Shown: piece after piece, positions 1 to 7,736 of the stretch
Layout of the letters: every line of letters begins with the position of its first letter
How positions within the stretch are numbered: the stretch's first letter is position 1
Assembly: GCF_946885955.1 (NCBI RefSeq)
Contig: NZ_CAMPHI010000019.1
Coordinates: forward strand, 1 to 64,000
Length of the DNA: 64,000 nucleotides
Reading direction: 5' to 3'
Source of the DNA: an uncultured Pseudomonas sp.
Lineage (GTDB): Bacteria; Pseudomonadota; Gammaproteobacteria; Pseudomonadales; Pseudomonadaceae
The notes under the pieces: generated by a model
Databases searched by the model: none
The model's input: only the letters and a program-made list of their open reading frames with translations
What the model was told of the DNA's origin: nothing
Translations under genes and position numbers: made by a program

Positions 1-167
1 CGCCCGCGTTGTTCTATGCGGACTGGACCCACCCGATCAGCCCCACCCTGACCCAAGTGCATGCCTATCGCCAACGCCTGCTGGCACGCCCCTCTTTCGC
101 CAGAGCTGTCGATGAGGCGCGCCCCTATCGTTCACTCTTTCCACTCGGCGCGCCCGATCGGGATTGA
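1..167 (+). CDS. Glutathione S-transferase-like protein, C-terminal end (partial)
   Basis: The window opens inside a reading frame that ends in TGA at 165-167; the first complete codon is at position 3. The last 54 residues read like the C-terminal helix of a glutathione S-transferase: a FYADWTHPISPTL segment, then an arginine-rich HAYRQRLLARPSFARAVDEA helix and a short tail ending PDRD. The 'RPSFARA' pattern is typical of the last helix of bacterial GSTs. The N-terminal thioredoxin-like domain lies outside the window, so substrate and subfamily cannot be judged. It is transcribed towards the leftward alcohol-oxidation operon and is separated from it by a REP-like palindrome. Confidence 0.6.
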   Translation, partial: PALFYADWTHPISPTLTQVHAYRQRLLARPSFARAVDEARPYRSLFPLGAPDRD

Positions 168-191
168 GCAAAGCGGTACAGCCAACATGCC

Positions 192-280
192 GTAGCCCGA
201 ATAAGCGCCAGCGCAATCCGGGAAATACCTGCGCCTGCACCATCGCTCCCGGATTGCGCCAAAGACTTATTCGGGCTACG
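192..280. repeat. REP-like palindromic element
   Basis: Inverted arms beginning gtagcccgaataag and ending cttattcgggctac surround inner arms gcaatccggga/tcccggattgc. The same 'tcccggattgc...gggctac' theme recurs at 54000-54068 and in decayed form at 15949-16020, so this is a dispersed repeat family rather than a private terminator. It lies between two convergent genes. Confidence 0.7.
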
Positions 281-336
281 GGATCGCATTCAAATTCCGT
301 ATCCCCGCGGTGCTTTCCAAGGGGCGCGGTCACCGC

Positions 337-1263
337 TCATTCCAGTGCCTTGAACTGCGCCTGCTCGTAACGCGGGTACAGATGGCTGACGCTGCGGATC
401 AGCTCGTAGCGGCTGAGGTTGATCGAGGCGAAGCGTTCGGGAATCGGCGCGCGGATCAACTCGTTCATATCCGCGCCTCCGGCCGCGCCATCGCGCAGCA
501 AAGCATCGAGCCAGCCCAGGTAATCGCGCATCTGTGCGAAGGGCGCGGCGCTTTCGGCCAGCGGACCGTGGCCGGGCACGATCAGCTTCCAGGGCAATGC
601 CTGCAAGCGCTGCAGATCGCTCAGCCAGACATCCAGCCCGGGCGTTCCCGGCGTGGTCAGCGCGCGCTGGTAGAACACCAGGTCGCCGGCGAACAGCACG
701 CCGCTGGCCTCGTCGAGAATCGCCAGGTCGGCGCCAGTGTGCCCGCTCAATGCGAGCAGACGCAGCGAGCGCCCGCCGATCTGCTGCGGACCGGCTTCCA
801 GGGTGCGGGTCGGCAGCACCACCTCGGTGCCGCGCATCCAGTCGCCGACCAGGCGGTACATGTTTTCCGCCATGGCCTCGCCCTGCTCGCGCAGCAGCTC
901 AGTGGTGCCCGCCAGGGCGGCGATCGGCACGTCGGCGAAGGCCTGGTTGCCGAGCACATGATCGGGGTGATGGTGGGTCAGCAGCACCTGCAGCACCGGC
1001 TTGTCGGTGACCCCGGCAATCGCCTTGCGCAGCGCTTCGCCGTAGCGTTTCGATGGCCCAGTGTCGATCACCAGCACGCCCTGCTCGGTGACGATAAACC
1101 CGCTGTTGACGATATTGCCGCCATTGCTCTGGGCAAAGTTATCGGTACTGCCCTCGAGCAGCCAGACGCCATCGGCGATCTGCCTGGGCCGCAGCGCATA
1201 GTCGAACTCGGCCCGCGCCGGCAGCGTGCAGGCGATCAGAGTCAGGAGCAATAACCAGCGCAT
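337..1263 (-). CDS. Quinoprotein relay system zinc metallohydrolase (MBL fold)
   Basis: This 308-residue protein has a signal peptide (MRWLLLLTLIACTLPARA) and the metallo-beta-lactamase metal motif THHHPDH at residues 96-102, with a later VPGHGP motif that supplies another metal ligand. It is therefore a periplasmic zinc hydrolase. Its position at the end of an operon with PedF, a MoxJ-like binding protein and a SoxYZ-like carrier matches the family known as quinoprotein relay system metallohydrolases (SoxH-related). The exact substrate is unknown; a role in processing the SoxYZ-like carrier or protecting the dehydrogenase is inferred from context. The start at 1263 puts the signal peptide at the N terminus; an upstream in-frame ATG would add 12 residues of non-signal sequence. 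Confidence 0.85.
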   Translation of the reverse strand: MRWLLLLTLIACTLPARAEFDYALRPRQIADGVWLLEGSTDNFAQSNGGNIVNSGFIVTEQGVLVIDTGPSKRYGEALRKAIAGVTDKPVLQVLLTHHHPDHVLGNQAFADVPIAALAGTTELLREQGEAMAENMYRLVGDWMRGTEVVLPTRTLEAGPQQIGGRSLRLLALSGHTGADLAILDEASGVLFAGDLVFYQRALTTPGTPGLDVWLSDLQRLQALPWKLIVPGHGPLAESAAPFAQMRDYLGWLDALLRDGAAGGADMNELIRAPIPERFASINLSRYELIRSVSHLYPRYEQAQFKALE

Positions 1264-1333
1264 GGGCACCTCTCGGGCAATCGGGTGGCGCCGTGGCAAC
1301 GGCGCCTGGGTAACGACGGGGCGCCCCGTAAAC

Positions 1334-1648
1334 TCAGGGCACCAGTTCGACGTTGCTGATCTGGATCAGCGGCCTGCTGTCGGTGAAGTTGGCGATATCC
1401 GCCATGATCCGCTCGGCATGCGGAGCGAAGCTCCGCTGGAAAGCCTCGGTGCTGTCGAAATAAAGCTGACCTATAACGACAAAGGGCGCCGCCTCGCCGG
1501 ACATATCACACACCCCCTGGTTCACCGCGATAGCCTTGCAGGCTTTGCCCAGGCACTCGCGGACGAGCTCTATGTGCCGCTTGCAAAAATAATCGAAGTC
1601 GAAATGCACATTGACCTGGTTGGGATAGAGCACGCTGACCTGGATCAT
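1334..1648 (-). CDS. EthD family protein
   Basis: The protein has 104 residues and no signal peptide. It starts MIQVSVLYPN and carries the features of the small EthD/dimeric alpha-beta barrel family: an FDFDYFCKRH segment early on and an FDSTEAFQRSFAPHA segment in the second half. Members are small dimeric ferredoxin-like barrels, often encoded beside oxidoreductases, and their biochemical activity is usually unknown. The start at 1648 follows aggagactt, whereas the upstream in-frame ATG lacks a clear ribosome site. It lies within the leftward alcohol-oxidation gene set, 175 bp after the SoxYZ-like gene, so it may be cotranscribed or have its own promoter. Confidence 0.8.
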   Translation of the reverse strand: MIQVSVLYPNQVNVHFDFDYFCKRHIELVRECLGKACKAIAVNQGVCDMSGEAAPFVVIGQLYFDSTEAFQRSFAPHAERIMADIANFTDSRPLIQISNVELVP

Positions 1649-1823
1649 ATAAGTCTCCTGAAAATGGCACACGAACGCGTTTGCGGGCGATTCTGCCGCA
1701 GCAGCTTGGCTTAGGATTCATTTGCATAAGCGTCGCTGAGCCCCTGCTGGCGTTCCGTCGCCAATGATCATCGAGTTGCTTAACGCAGCAAACAGGCCTT
1801 ATGGACAGTAAATTTGCCAATTT

Positions 1824-2573
1824 TCACAACGCTGCCTTGAATTCGTTGCCATTGTTGTCGCGCAGCCACAGCTCGGTGTCACCCTGGCCTCGCACATCCA
1901 GGCTGAGGGTCGGGTTTTCGCTGACCGAGGGAAACAGCTCGATCCGCGCCAGAACATTGCCAGCGCCATCGCGCAATTCGGCCTGATTGAGGAAGAACTC
2001 GGGAATGCCGCCGACCATGCCGTTATCCATCGGATGGTCGATGCGCAGGCGCAGGCGGCTGAAGCCGTCGAATGCGAAGCGCTGGCCGTGGATCTGGCCA
2101 AGCCGCTCCTCCCAGCCGGGCTGGGCGCGCACCACACTCGGCGCGGTGCAGCCGCCACCAGCGGCGTCGATGGTGGTCGAACCGATGTGCCAGAGACCAT
2201 CGTCGGTCAACACCGCGGCGCGGATCGGCGAGGCCTGCTCGATACGGATACGCAGCGACAGACGCGGCAACACCTGCGGGCCGGGGCTGAAGTCGAATAT
2301 CTGCGAAATCGGGTTGAGCTCGACCCAGGCCAGAATCCGCTGGATCCGCCCCGTGTAAGCGCTGGCATCGATCTGGATCGGCACCTGACGGGTATCTTCG
2401 GCAAACGGCGGCGCTACGACCTTGACCTGCTCGTCGAACACGTAGGCGGCGCCCTGCAGCAGGCGCGCATGGTGGTATTCCCACATCACCGACGCCACCG
2501 GGTCGGCGTTGGCGCCATAGCCGCCGCCAGCCCAGAGCAACGAAGCCACCGTCAATATCCTTCGCCACGCCAT
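1824..2573 (-). CDS. Quinoprotein dehydrogenase-associated SoxYZ-like carrier
   Basis: This 249-residue exported protein begins MAWRRILTVASLLWAGGG, a signal peptide. It carries a GGGCTAP motif resembling the cysteine-bearing swinging arm of SoxY, followed by a SoxZ-like immunoglobulin-fold half with the HPMDNGMVGG motif. This SoxY-SoxZ fusion architecture is a known companion of PQQ-dependent dehydrogenases, where it is thought to carry a reaction intermediate covalently on the cysteine. Note that the cysteine here is internal, whereas in true SoxY it is C-terminal. The start is fixed by a strong ggaggt five bases ahead of the ATG at 2573; earlier in-frame ATGs have no such site. It lies 37 bp after the binding-protein gene in the same operon. 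Confidence 0.85.
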   Translation of the reverse strand: MAWRRILTVASLLWAGGGYGANADPVASVMWEYHHARLLQGAAYVFDEQVKVVAPPFAEDTRQVPIQIDASAYTGRIQRILAWVELNPISQIFDFSPGPQVLPRLSLRIRIEQASPIRAAVLTDDGLWHIGSTTIDAAGGGCTAPSVVRAQPGWEERLGQIHGQRFAFDGFSRLRLRIDHPMDNGMVGGIPEFFLNQAELRDGAGNVLARIELFPSVSENPTLSLDVRGQGDTELWLRDNNGNEFKAAL

Positions 2574-2610
2574 TCGCCACCTCCAAGCTGTCATCGATAA
2601 CAGGCCTGGA

Positions 2611-3513
2611 TCATTTGCTGGCCTGATACATACTCGGCACCTCGTAGTGCAGGCCGTAGCGCTCATAGCAGCGCTGCAGCTCGCCATCGAGAATCAGCGT
2701 CTCCAGCTGTTCCTCCAGCGCATAGGCCAGCTGGCGGTTGCTCTGGTGCACGGCCATGCCGATATCCCAGACCTGCTTGCCCAGCTTCGGGTAGGCGTTT
2801 TCCGCCAGCGCCAGACGATCATCCCGGGCCTGCTTGAGCTGCCACTCGACTTCCCCGCGCAGGGCCATCACCGCGTCGACCTCGCCGCGCTGCATCGCGG
2901 CAAACGCCGCCTGCGGGTCGACGAAGTGATGCAGCTGGCGGCTGAGCATGCCGTCGAACACCGAGGACAGATAGAACGACGGAATGCTGTCGACCTCGGC
3001 GCCGATCGGGTGCTGCTGGAACACCGCGACGCTAGGCACCGCGTCCAGTCGCCGACGGTCGTAGGCGACCTGCCAGCGCTCGCGCTGATAGGGCCCGAAC
3101 ATCACCACCAGGTCGTTGGCCAGCTCGCCGAATTCGTTGCTCATGTAGGCGAAATCGCGGTCGTAGGGCACCCGCAACATCACATCGGCCAACTCCTTCG
3201 GGCGCAGGTAATGGCCGCGCCAGATGTAGTCGCGCAGGTCATCGTCGAGTTTTTCCCCCGGCGGCGCCCAGATCAGCTCCAGCTTGAGCCCAAGCCCCTT
3301 GGCGAGCATGCGGGCGATGTCGACATCGACACCGCGCTCCTGCCCGTCGAGCTGGAAACTGTAGGGCGCAAAATTCTGGTAGACCGCGACCTTGAGCACA
3401 CCGGACTCGATAATGCTGTCGTATTCGCGCACCGGCGCCTGGGCGTGCGCCAGGGTACTCGCCAGCGACAGCACACCGAGCAACACACGCAACAACAGGA
3501 GGATCCGGCGCAT
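2611..3513 (-). CDS. Quinoprotein dehydrogenase-associated periplasmic binding protein (MoxJ-like)
   Basis: The protein has 300 residues with a signal peptide (MRRILLLLRVLLGVLSLASTLAHA) and a type II periplasmic binding protein fold. Signature stretches are VLKVAVYQNFAPYSF near the mature N terminus, GVDVDIARMLAKGLG, and a late GELQRCYERYG segment like that closing solute-binding domains. It belongs to the family related to MoxJ of methanol oxidation clusters, which is encoded with PQQ-dependent dehydrogenases. It may help dehydrogenase maturation rather than import a solute; this is inferred from the absence of an adjacent amino-acid permease. It starts 5 bp after the PedF stop, so the two genes are almost certainly cotranscribed. 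Confidence 0.85.
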   Translation of the reverse strand: MRRILLLLRVLLGVLSLASTLAHAQAPVREYDSIIESGVLKVAVYQNFAPYSFQLDGQERGVDVDIARMLAKGLGLKLELIWAPPGEKLDDDLRDYIWRGHYLRPKELADVMLRVPYDRDFAYMSNEFGELANDLVVMFGPYQRERWQVAYDRRRLDAVPSVAVFQQHPIGAEVDSIPSFYLSSVFDGMLSRQLHHFVDPQAAFAAMQRGEVDAVMALRGEVEWQLKQARDDRLALAENAYPKLGKQVWDIGMAVHQSNRQLAYALEEQLETLILDGELQRCYERYGLHYEVPSMYQASK

Positions 3514-3518
3514 GGCCC

Positions 3519-3938
3519 TCACTCCTCGACGTGTACGCTTTCCAGGTAGCTGCGCACGGCCCACAGCGCTTCCTGGCTCAGGTAGTCGGCCATCTTCGGC
3601 ATATACACCCGGCCATCGCGCACCGCGCCGTTGATCACCCGCTCCTTGAACCACTCATCGCCCATGGCGCCAGTTTCCAGCAGACGCAGGTCGGGGGCGA
3701 TGCCGCCGGACTTGGCTTCCAGGCCATGGCAAGCCGCGCAGTTCTGGTTGTAGGCCGAAGCGCCGATCTCGATCGCCCGTGGGTTGTCGCGGTAGGGGTT
3801 TTCCTCCAGCCACTCTTCACCCAGCGGCTCGAGCCCTTTGGTTTCGACGGCCTGGGGCACCACGTTGCCATGGGCCCAGAGGCTGCCCGAAACGACCAGC
3901 AGAAGCAGAGCGAAACCGGTTTTCTTTGTAGTTTTCAT
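3519..3938 (-). CDS. pedF: Cytochrome c-550 PedF
   Basis: The product has 139 residues with a signal peptide (MKTTKKTGFALLLLVVSGSLWA), a single c-type haem site CAACH, and a later YMPKMADYL segment that supplies the axial methionine. It fits the small cytochrome c-550 of the PedF type that accepts electrons from PQQ-dependent alcohol dehydrogenases in the periplasm. It is the first gene of the leftward operon. A paired CTTTGG/CCTTGG motif lies about 85-125 bp upstream (4023-4063). The start at 3938 gives a clean signal peptide; the earlier in-frame start would add nine residues. The dehydrogenase partner is not encoded nearby within this window. Confidence 0.85.
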   Translation of the reverse strand: MKTTKKTGFALLLLVVSGSLWAHGNVVPQAVETKGLEPLGEEWLEENPYRDNPRAIEIGASAYNQNCAACHGLEAKSGGIAPDLRLLETGAMGDEWFKERVINGAVRDGRVYMPKMADYLSQEALWAVRSYLESVHVEE

Positions 3939-4022
3939 GTGCCAGCCCTCATCAAATGCACGCAAGACAGTCGGATATGACGCTTGGTTTCGTTCATCTT
4001 AGAAAGCCCGGGGCCGGCGCCG

Positions 4023-4063
4023 AATGCTGCTTTGGTGGCTCGCGTCTCGTTCCTTGGTAGTAG
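4023..4063 (-). promoter_or_regulatory. Putative AgmR-type paired operator ahead of pedF
   Basis: On the plus strand CTTTGG at 4030-4035 and CCTTGG at 4052-4057 are 22 bp apart, about two helical turns. The flank aatgctgctttgg is identical to the one ahead of pqqF at 20183-20195. Binding by AgmR is inferred, not shown. Confidence 0.45.
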
Positions 4064-4154
4064 ATCGCTGGCCGCATGAAGGCGGCGAACGCCAGGCTAA
4101 ACCCCTGCGGCATTCGAGAGGCCAAGCGCTGAAGGGAGCGCAGACAGAGCTGCA

Positions 4155-4382
4155 GTGATGGAGGGCATATTCTGCGAGGGCTGGCAGGCCCGCGCACGGG
4201 TTACCGAAGATGAAGTGCGCGCGGCTATACGCTCATCCGCAATCAAAACGCTGAGCCAGGTAGAGGCGCTAGTGCTGGAGACCGACGGCACTTCTAGCGT
4301 AGTGCGACCCGCATCGGACTATGGGCTTTCGAGCCTCGACAGGGTGAGGACACCGGGACCGAACAGGGTCGCTCGCGCCTGA
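4155..4382 (+). pseudogene. Fragment of a DUF421 (YetF-like) membrane protein, C-terminal domain
   Basis: The frame reads ARARVTEDEVRAAIRSS followed by QVEALVLETDGTSSVVRP. This closely resembles the cytoplasmic C-terminal domain of DUF421/YetF proteins, in which an 'E(L/N)L..ARLTEDEL..ALR..G' stretch precedes 'VEAVVLETDGSFSVI'. The four-helix membrane part that should precede it is missing, and no DUF421 sequence is visible upstream in any frame. I therefore read it as a relic. It lies in a 380-base space between the divergent pedF and binding-protein units that holds no other convincing gene apart from a possible 54-residue minus-strand ORF overlapping its end. Confidence 0.5.
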
Positions 4383-4483
4383 GCCTCGCGGCAGACCAGC
4401 TCGCTCTCCGCATGCAGGTTGTCGAAGCCGATCAGGCTGGCGATCAGCAGAATGGGCAGCAGCAGCTTTTTCAAGGTAGCCAT
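4319..4483 (-). CDS. Possible small exported protein, 54 residues
   Basis: The ORF starts MATLKKLLLPILLIASLIGF and has a plausible signal peptide ending at NLHA. The mature part of about 30 residues contains one cysteine (ELVCREAQ). I do not recognise the family. It is oriented with pedF and overlaps the end of the DUF421 relic on the other strand. The presence of a good signal peptide argues for a real gene; its small size and lack of known relatives argue against. Confidence 0.4.
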   Translation of the reverse strand: MATLKKLLLPILLIASLIGFDNLHAESELVCREAQARATLFGPGVLTLSRLESP

Positions 4484-4550
4484 GGCAATCACCGTTTTTC
4501 TTGTTATGGGTGGGTGCGCCCATGCTAAAACCGACGAACTGGCGCGAACT

Positions 4551-4586
4551 TACTACCTTGGTACGGCCTCACTGGTACTTTGGGCA
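4551..4586 (+). promoter_or_regulatory. Putative AgmR-type paired operator ahead of the rightward operon
   Basis: CCTTGG at 4556-4561 and CTTTGG at 4578-4583 are 22 bp apart, each flanked by GTAC (TACCTTGGTAC, GGTACTTTGGG). It ends about 57 bp before the binding-protein start at 4643. Both motif and spacing match the site ahead of pedF. Confidence 0.5.
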
Positions 4587-4642
4587 TATTTCCCCCGGGC
4601 ACCTGCGTTCCTATGCTGGCAACACCTACCCGGGAGTTGCCC

Positions 4643-5845
4643 ATGCGCCAGATCTGCCGTCATCTCGTCCTTGGCACCGCCGCAATCCTCGCTTGCGCGG
4701 GCAGTGCCTGCGCCGCCGAGGTCGAGGCTGCGCCCGCCGAGCTGCAGGTGCGCATCGGCTACCTGGCCTATACACCCGATACCGGCCCGCTACTCTCCAA
4801 CGTCATCCCTGAGCCCGTCGACGCCGGCCTGCGCGGCGCCGAACTGGCGATCATCGACAGCAACAGCACCGGGCGTTTTCTCCGGCACAGTTACAACCTC
4901 GCGGTGGCCGAACGCGATGACAGCAGCGACCTGCTCGCCGCCGCCAACGAGCTGCACCAGCAGGGCCTGCGCCTGTTCGTGGTCAATGCGCCCGTCGCCA
5001 CGCTGCGCCAGCTCAGCCAGGCGTTGCCGGACAGCCTGCTGTTCAACGCCGGCAGCGCCGACGACGCCCTGCGTCGCGACCAGTGCCTGAATAATGTGCT
5101 GCATACGCTGCCGAGCCGGGCGATGCTCGCCGATGCCCTGGCGCAGTTCCTCACCGTGCGCCAGTGGCAACGCTGGCTGCTGATCACCGGCCCCACCGCG
5201 GACGACCAGGCCTACGCCGACGCCCTGCGCCGCGCGGCAAAGCGTTTCGGCAACAAGATAGTCGCGGAGAAAGCCTGGAGCTTCGACAACGACCAGCGCC
5301 GCAGCGCTCAGGCAGAGATGCCGCTGTTCACCCAGACCGCCGAATACGATGTGGTGCTGGTGGCCGACGAACGCGGCGACTTCGGCGAATACCTGCCCTA
5401 TCACACCTGGTACCCGCGCCCGGTCGCCGGCACCCAGGGCCTGACACCGACCGGCTGGCACAAGACCGTGGAGACCTATGGCGCCGCACAACTGCAAAAG
5501 CGCTTCGAGGCCCATGCCAAACGCTGGATGAACGACCGCGACTTCGCCGCCTGGATCGCCGTGCGCAGCATCGCCGCCGCTGTCAGCAAGCTGCGCCGCA
5601 GCGATGCCACGGCAATTCGCCAGCTGGCGTTGAGCGATCAATTGCCGCTCGACGGTTTCAAGGGCCGCAAGCTGAGCTTTCGTAGCTGGAACGGCCAGCT
5701 GCGCCAGCCGATTCCCCTGGTGCATCCCCGTGCGCTGGTCAGCAATTCGCCGCAGGAAGGCTTTCTGCACCCCAGCAGCGAACTGGACAGCCTCGGCTAC
5801 GACCGGGCGGAGGTCAGCTGTGATCTGGCCGGTAGCGGTATTTGA
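4643..5845 (+). CDS. ABC transporter substrate-binding protein, PQQ-dependent alcohol dehydrogenase system
   Basis: This 400-residue exported protein (signal peptide MRQICRHLVLGTAAILACAGSACA) has the type I periplasmic binding fold used by branched-chain amino acid binding proteins. Supporting segments are RIGYLAYTPDTGPL, the central RWLLITGPTADDQAYADALRRA and ADERGDFGEYLPYHTWYPRP. The family is found next to PQQ alcohol dehydrogenase genes together with the beta-propeller, ATPase, permease and CXXCW protein that follow here. It probably binds a ligand for, or regulates, that unusual ABC system; the ligand is not known. The start at 4643 is preceded by gggag. A perfect 22-bp inverted repeat begins directly after its stop codon. 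Confidence 0.85.
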   Translation: MRQICRHLVLGTAAILACAGSACAAEVEAAPAELQVRIGYLAYTPDTGPLLSNVIPEPVDAGLRGAELAIIDSNSTGRFLRHSYNLAVAERDDSSDLLAAANELHQQGLRLFVVNAPVATLRQLSQALPDSLLFNAGSADDALRRDQCLNNVLHTLPSRAMLADALAQFLTVRQWQRWLLITGPTADDQAYADALRRAAKRFGNKIVAEKAWSFDNDQRRSAQAEMPLFTQTAEYDVVLVADERGDFGEYLPYHTWYPRPVAGTQGLTPTGWHKTVETYGAAQLQKRFEAHAKRWMNDRDFAAWIAVRSIAAAVSKLRRSDATAIRQLALSDQLPLDGFKGRKLSFRSWNGQLRQPIPLVHPRALVSNSPQEGFLHPSSELDSLGYDRAEVSCDLAGSGI

Positions 5846-5896
5846 CGGTGCGCACGGCGCACCCTACGGCAGAAGTAGGGTGCGCCGTGCGCACCG
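5846..5896. repeat. Perfect 22-bp inverted repeat
   Basis: Arms 5846-5867 (cggtgcgcacggcgcaccct...) and 5875-5896 are exact reverse complements around a 7-base loop. It starts on the base after the binding-protein stop codon. It may attenuate or process the operon transcript between the binding protein and the beta-propeller gene. There is no following T run, so a simple intrinsic terminator is unlikely. Confidence 0.85.
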
Positions 5897-5957
5897 CCCA
5901 ACTCCAACAACAGCGGCCCCAACAACAGTGCCCCACAACAACAAAGAGGATCGATCC

Positions 5958-6923
5958 ATGCGTCTTAGCCATCTTGCCTGCGCCTGCGCCATCGCCCTCG
6001 CCAGCCACTCGGCGCTGGCCGCCACCGCCTATGTGTCCAATGAAAAAGACGACAGCATCAGCGTGATCGACCTCGACAGCCTGGAGGTCAGCGCCACCCT
6101 GGACGTCGGTCAACGTCCGCGTGGCCTGCTGCTGTCCAGCGACAACAAGCTGTTGTACATCTGCGCCAGCGACTCGGACCGCGTCCAGGTGATGGACCTG
6201 GCCACGCGCAAGATTGTCAAGGAGCTGCCTTCCGGCGCCGACCCAGAGCAGTTCGCCCTGCATCCCAACGACCGCTGGCTGTATATCTCCAACGAAGACG
6301 ATGCGCTGGTCACCGTGGTCGATACCCAGACCGACCAGGTGCTCAACCAGATCGACGTCGGCATCGAGCCCGAAGGCATGGCTGTCAGCCCCGACGGCAA
6401 GTGGACGGTCAATACCAGCGAAACCACCAACATGCTGCACTGGATCGATACCAGTACCCAGCAACTGGTCGACAGCACCCTGGTCGACCAGCGCCCGCGC
6501 TTCGTCGAGTTCGATCCGGACGGCAAACGCCTGTGGGCCTCGGCGGAAATCGGCGGCACGGTGACCGTGCTCGACGTCGCCAGCCGGAAGAGTCTCAAGG
6601 TGCTGAGGTTCCAGATCAAGGGCGTGCACCCGGACAAGGTGCAGCCGGTCGGGGTCAAGCTGAGCGCCGATGGCAAGTTCGCCTTCGTCGCCCTCGGCCC
6701 GGCCAACCACGTCGCGGTGGTCGATGCCAAGACCTACGAGGTGCTCGATTACCTGCTGGTCGGTCGACGCGTCTGGCACATGGCGTTCACCCCGGATCAG
6801 AAGCAATTGCTGGCCACCAACGGGGTCAGCGGCGACGTTTCGGTAATCGACGTCGACAGCCTCAAGGTCAGCAAATCGATCAAGGTCGGTCGCTACCCCT
6901 GGGGCGTGGTGGTGACGCCATGA
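5958..6923 (+). CDS. PQQ-dependent catabolism-associated beta-propeller protein
   Basis: The protein has 321 residues, a signal peptide (MRLSHLACACAIALASHSALA) and roughly seven 40-residue YVTN/NHL-type blades. The repeats are easily seen as AYVSNEKDDSISVIDL, LYICASDSDRVQVMDL, LYISNEDDALVTVVDT and FVALGPANHVAVVDA. It would be a periplasmic beta-propeller. The family accompanies PQQ dehydrogenase loci, and its function is not established. The start at 5958 follows agagga. Its stop overlaps the start of the ATPase gene by four bases (ATGA), indicating translational coupling. Confidence 0.85.
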   Translation: MRLSHLACACAIALASHSALAATAYVSNEKDDSISVIDLDSLEVSATLDVGQRPRGLLLSSDNKLLYICASDSDRVQVMDLATRKIVKELPSGADPEQFALHPNDRWLYISNEDDALVTVVDTQTDQVLNQIDVGIEPEGMAVSPDGKWTVNTSETTNMLHWIDTSTQQLVDSTLVDQRPRFVEFDPDGKRLWASAEIGGTVTVLDVASRKSLKVLRFQIKGVHPDKVQPVGVKLSADGKFAFVALGPANHVAVVDAKTYEVLDYLLVGRRVWHMAFTPDQKQLLATNGVSGDVSVIDVDSLKVSKSIKVGRYPWGVVVTP

Positions 6924-7648
6924 ACGCCCTCGAAGTCAGCGATGTCGCCTTCGCCTATGGCCCGCGCCAGGCGCTGCAGGGTGTGGGTTTCAGCGTCGCA
7001 CCCGGCAGTTTCGCCGCGCTGCTGGGGCCCAACGGCGCCGGCAAATCCACCCTGATCGCCCTGCTCACCCGGCTCTACGACCTGCAGCAGGGCGATATCC
7101 AGGTGATGGGCAGCAGCCTGCGTCGGCAGCCACGCGAAGCCCTGCGCCAGCTCGGCGTGGTGTTCCAGCAAAGCACCCTGGATCTGGACCTGAGCGTCGA
7201 GCAGAACCTGCGCTACCACGCCGCCCTGCACGGCCTGGCACCACGCCTGGCCGGCGCGCGGATCGACGAGGAACTGGCGCGCCAGCAATTGACCGAACGC
7301 CGTCATGAGAAGGTCCGCGCGCTCAACGGTGGCCATCGCCGCCGCGTGGAGATCGCCCGCGCCCTGCTGCACCGGCCGCGCCTGTTGCTGCTCGACGAAG
7401 CCAGCGCCGGCCTCGACCCGGCCAGCCGCCTGGCGCTCAACCGGCATGTCCGGCAACTGTGTCGCGACGACGGCCTGGCGGTGCTCTGGACCACCCACCT
7501 GCTCGACGAGGTACAGGCCAGCGACGACCTGTTGATCCTCAACCGCGGCCACCTGGTCGCCCAGGGCATCGCCGGCCAGATCGGCGCCGACGATGCCAGC
7601 CTGGCGCAGACATTCGAGCGCCTGACCAGCAGTGAGGCGGCAGCATGA
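6920..7648 (+). CDS. ABC transporter ATP-binding protein, PQQ alcohol dehydrogenase system
   Basis: This is a 242-residue ABC ATPase with Walker [11 protein letters not shown]-loop VVFQQSTLD, Walker B LLLLDEAS followed by AGLDPASR, and switch histidine TTHLLDE. The signature motif is [15 protein letters not shown] instead of the usual LSGGQ, an atypical form. It pairs with the downstream ABC-2 type permease. The exporter is associated with PQQ-dependent alcohol metabolism, and its substrate is unknown. It overlaps the preceding gene by four bases and is followed by an 88-base spacer carrying an imperfect GC-rich hairpin. Confidence 0.9.
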   Translation: MNALEVSDVAFAYGPRQALQGVGFSVAPGSFAALLGPNGAGKSTLIALLTRLYDLQQGDIQVMGSSLRRQPREALRQLGVVFQQSTLDLDLSVEQNLRYHAALHGLAPRLAGARIDEELARQQLTERRHEKVRALNGGHRRRVEIARALLHRPRLLLLDEASAGLDPASRLALNRHVRQLCRDDGLAVLWTTHLLDEVQASDDLLILNRGHLVAQGIAGQIGADDASLAQTFERLTSSEAAA

Positions 7649-7653
7649 GCGCA

Positions 7654-7703
7654 GGGGGCGCCGATGTGCGCGTCCGAGAACCTCAGGTGCGCATGGCGCC
7701 CCC
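7654..7703. repeat. Imperfect GC-rich inverted repeat between ATPase and permease genes
   Basis: Arms gggggcgcc at 7654-7662 and ggcgccccc at 7695-7703 pair, with further partial pairing of atgtgcgc and gtgcgcat inside. A role in transcript stability is possible. Confidence 0.55.
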
Positions 7704-7736
7704 AACCCCTGCGCGCCCTATCCCGGAGCCCATAGC

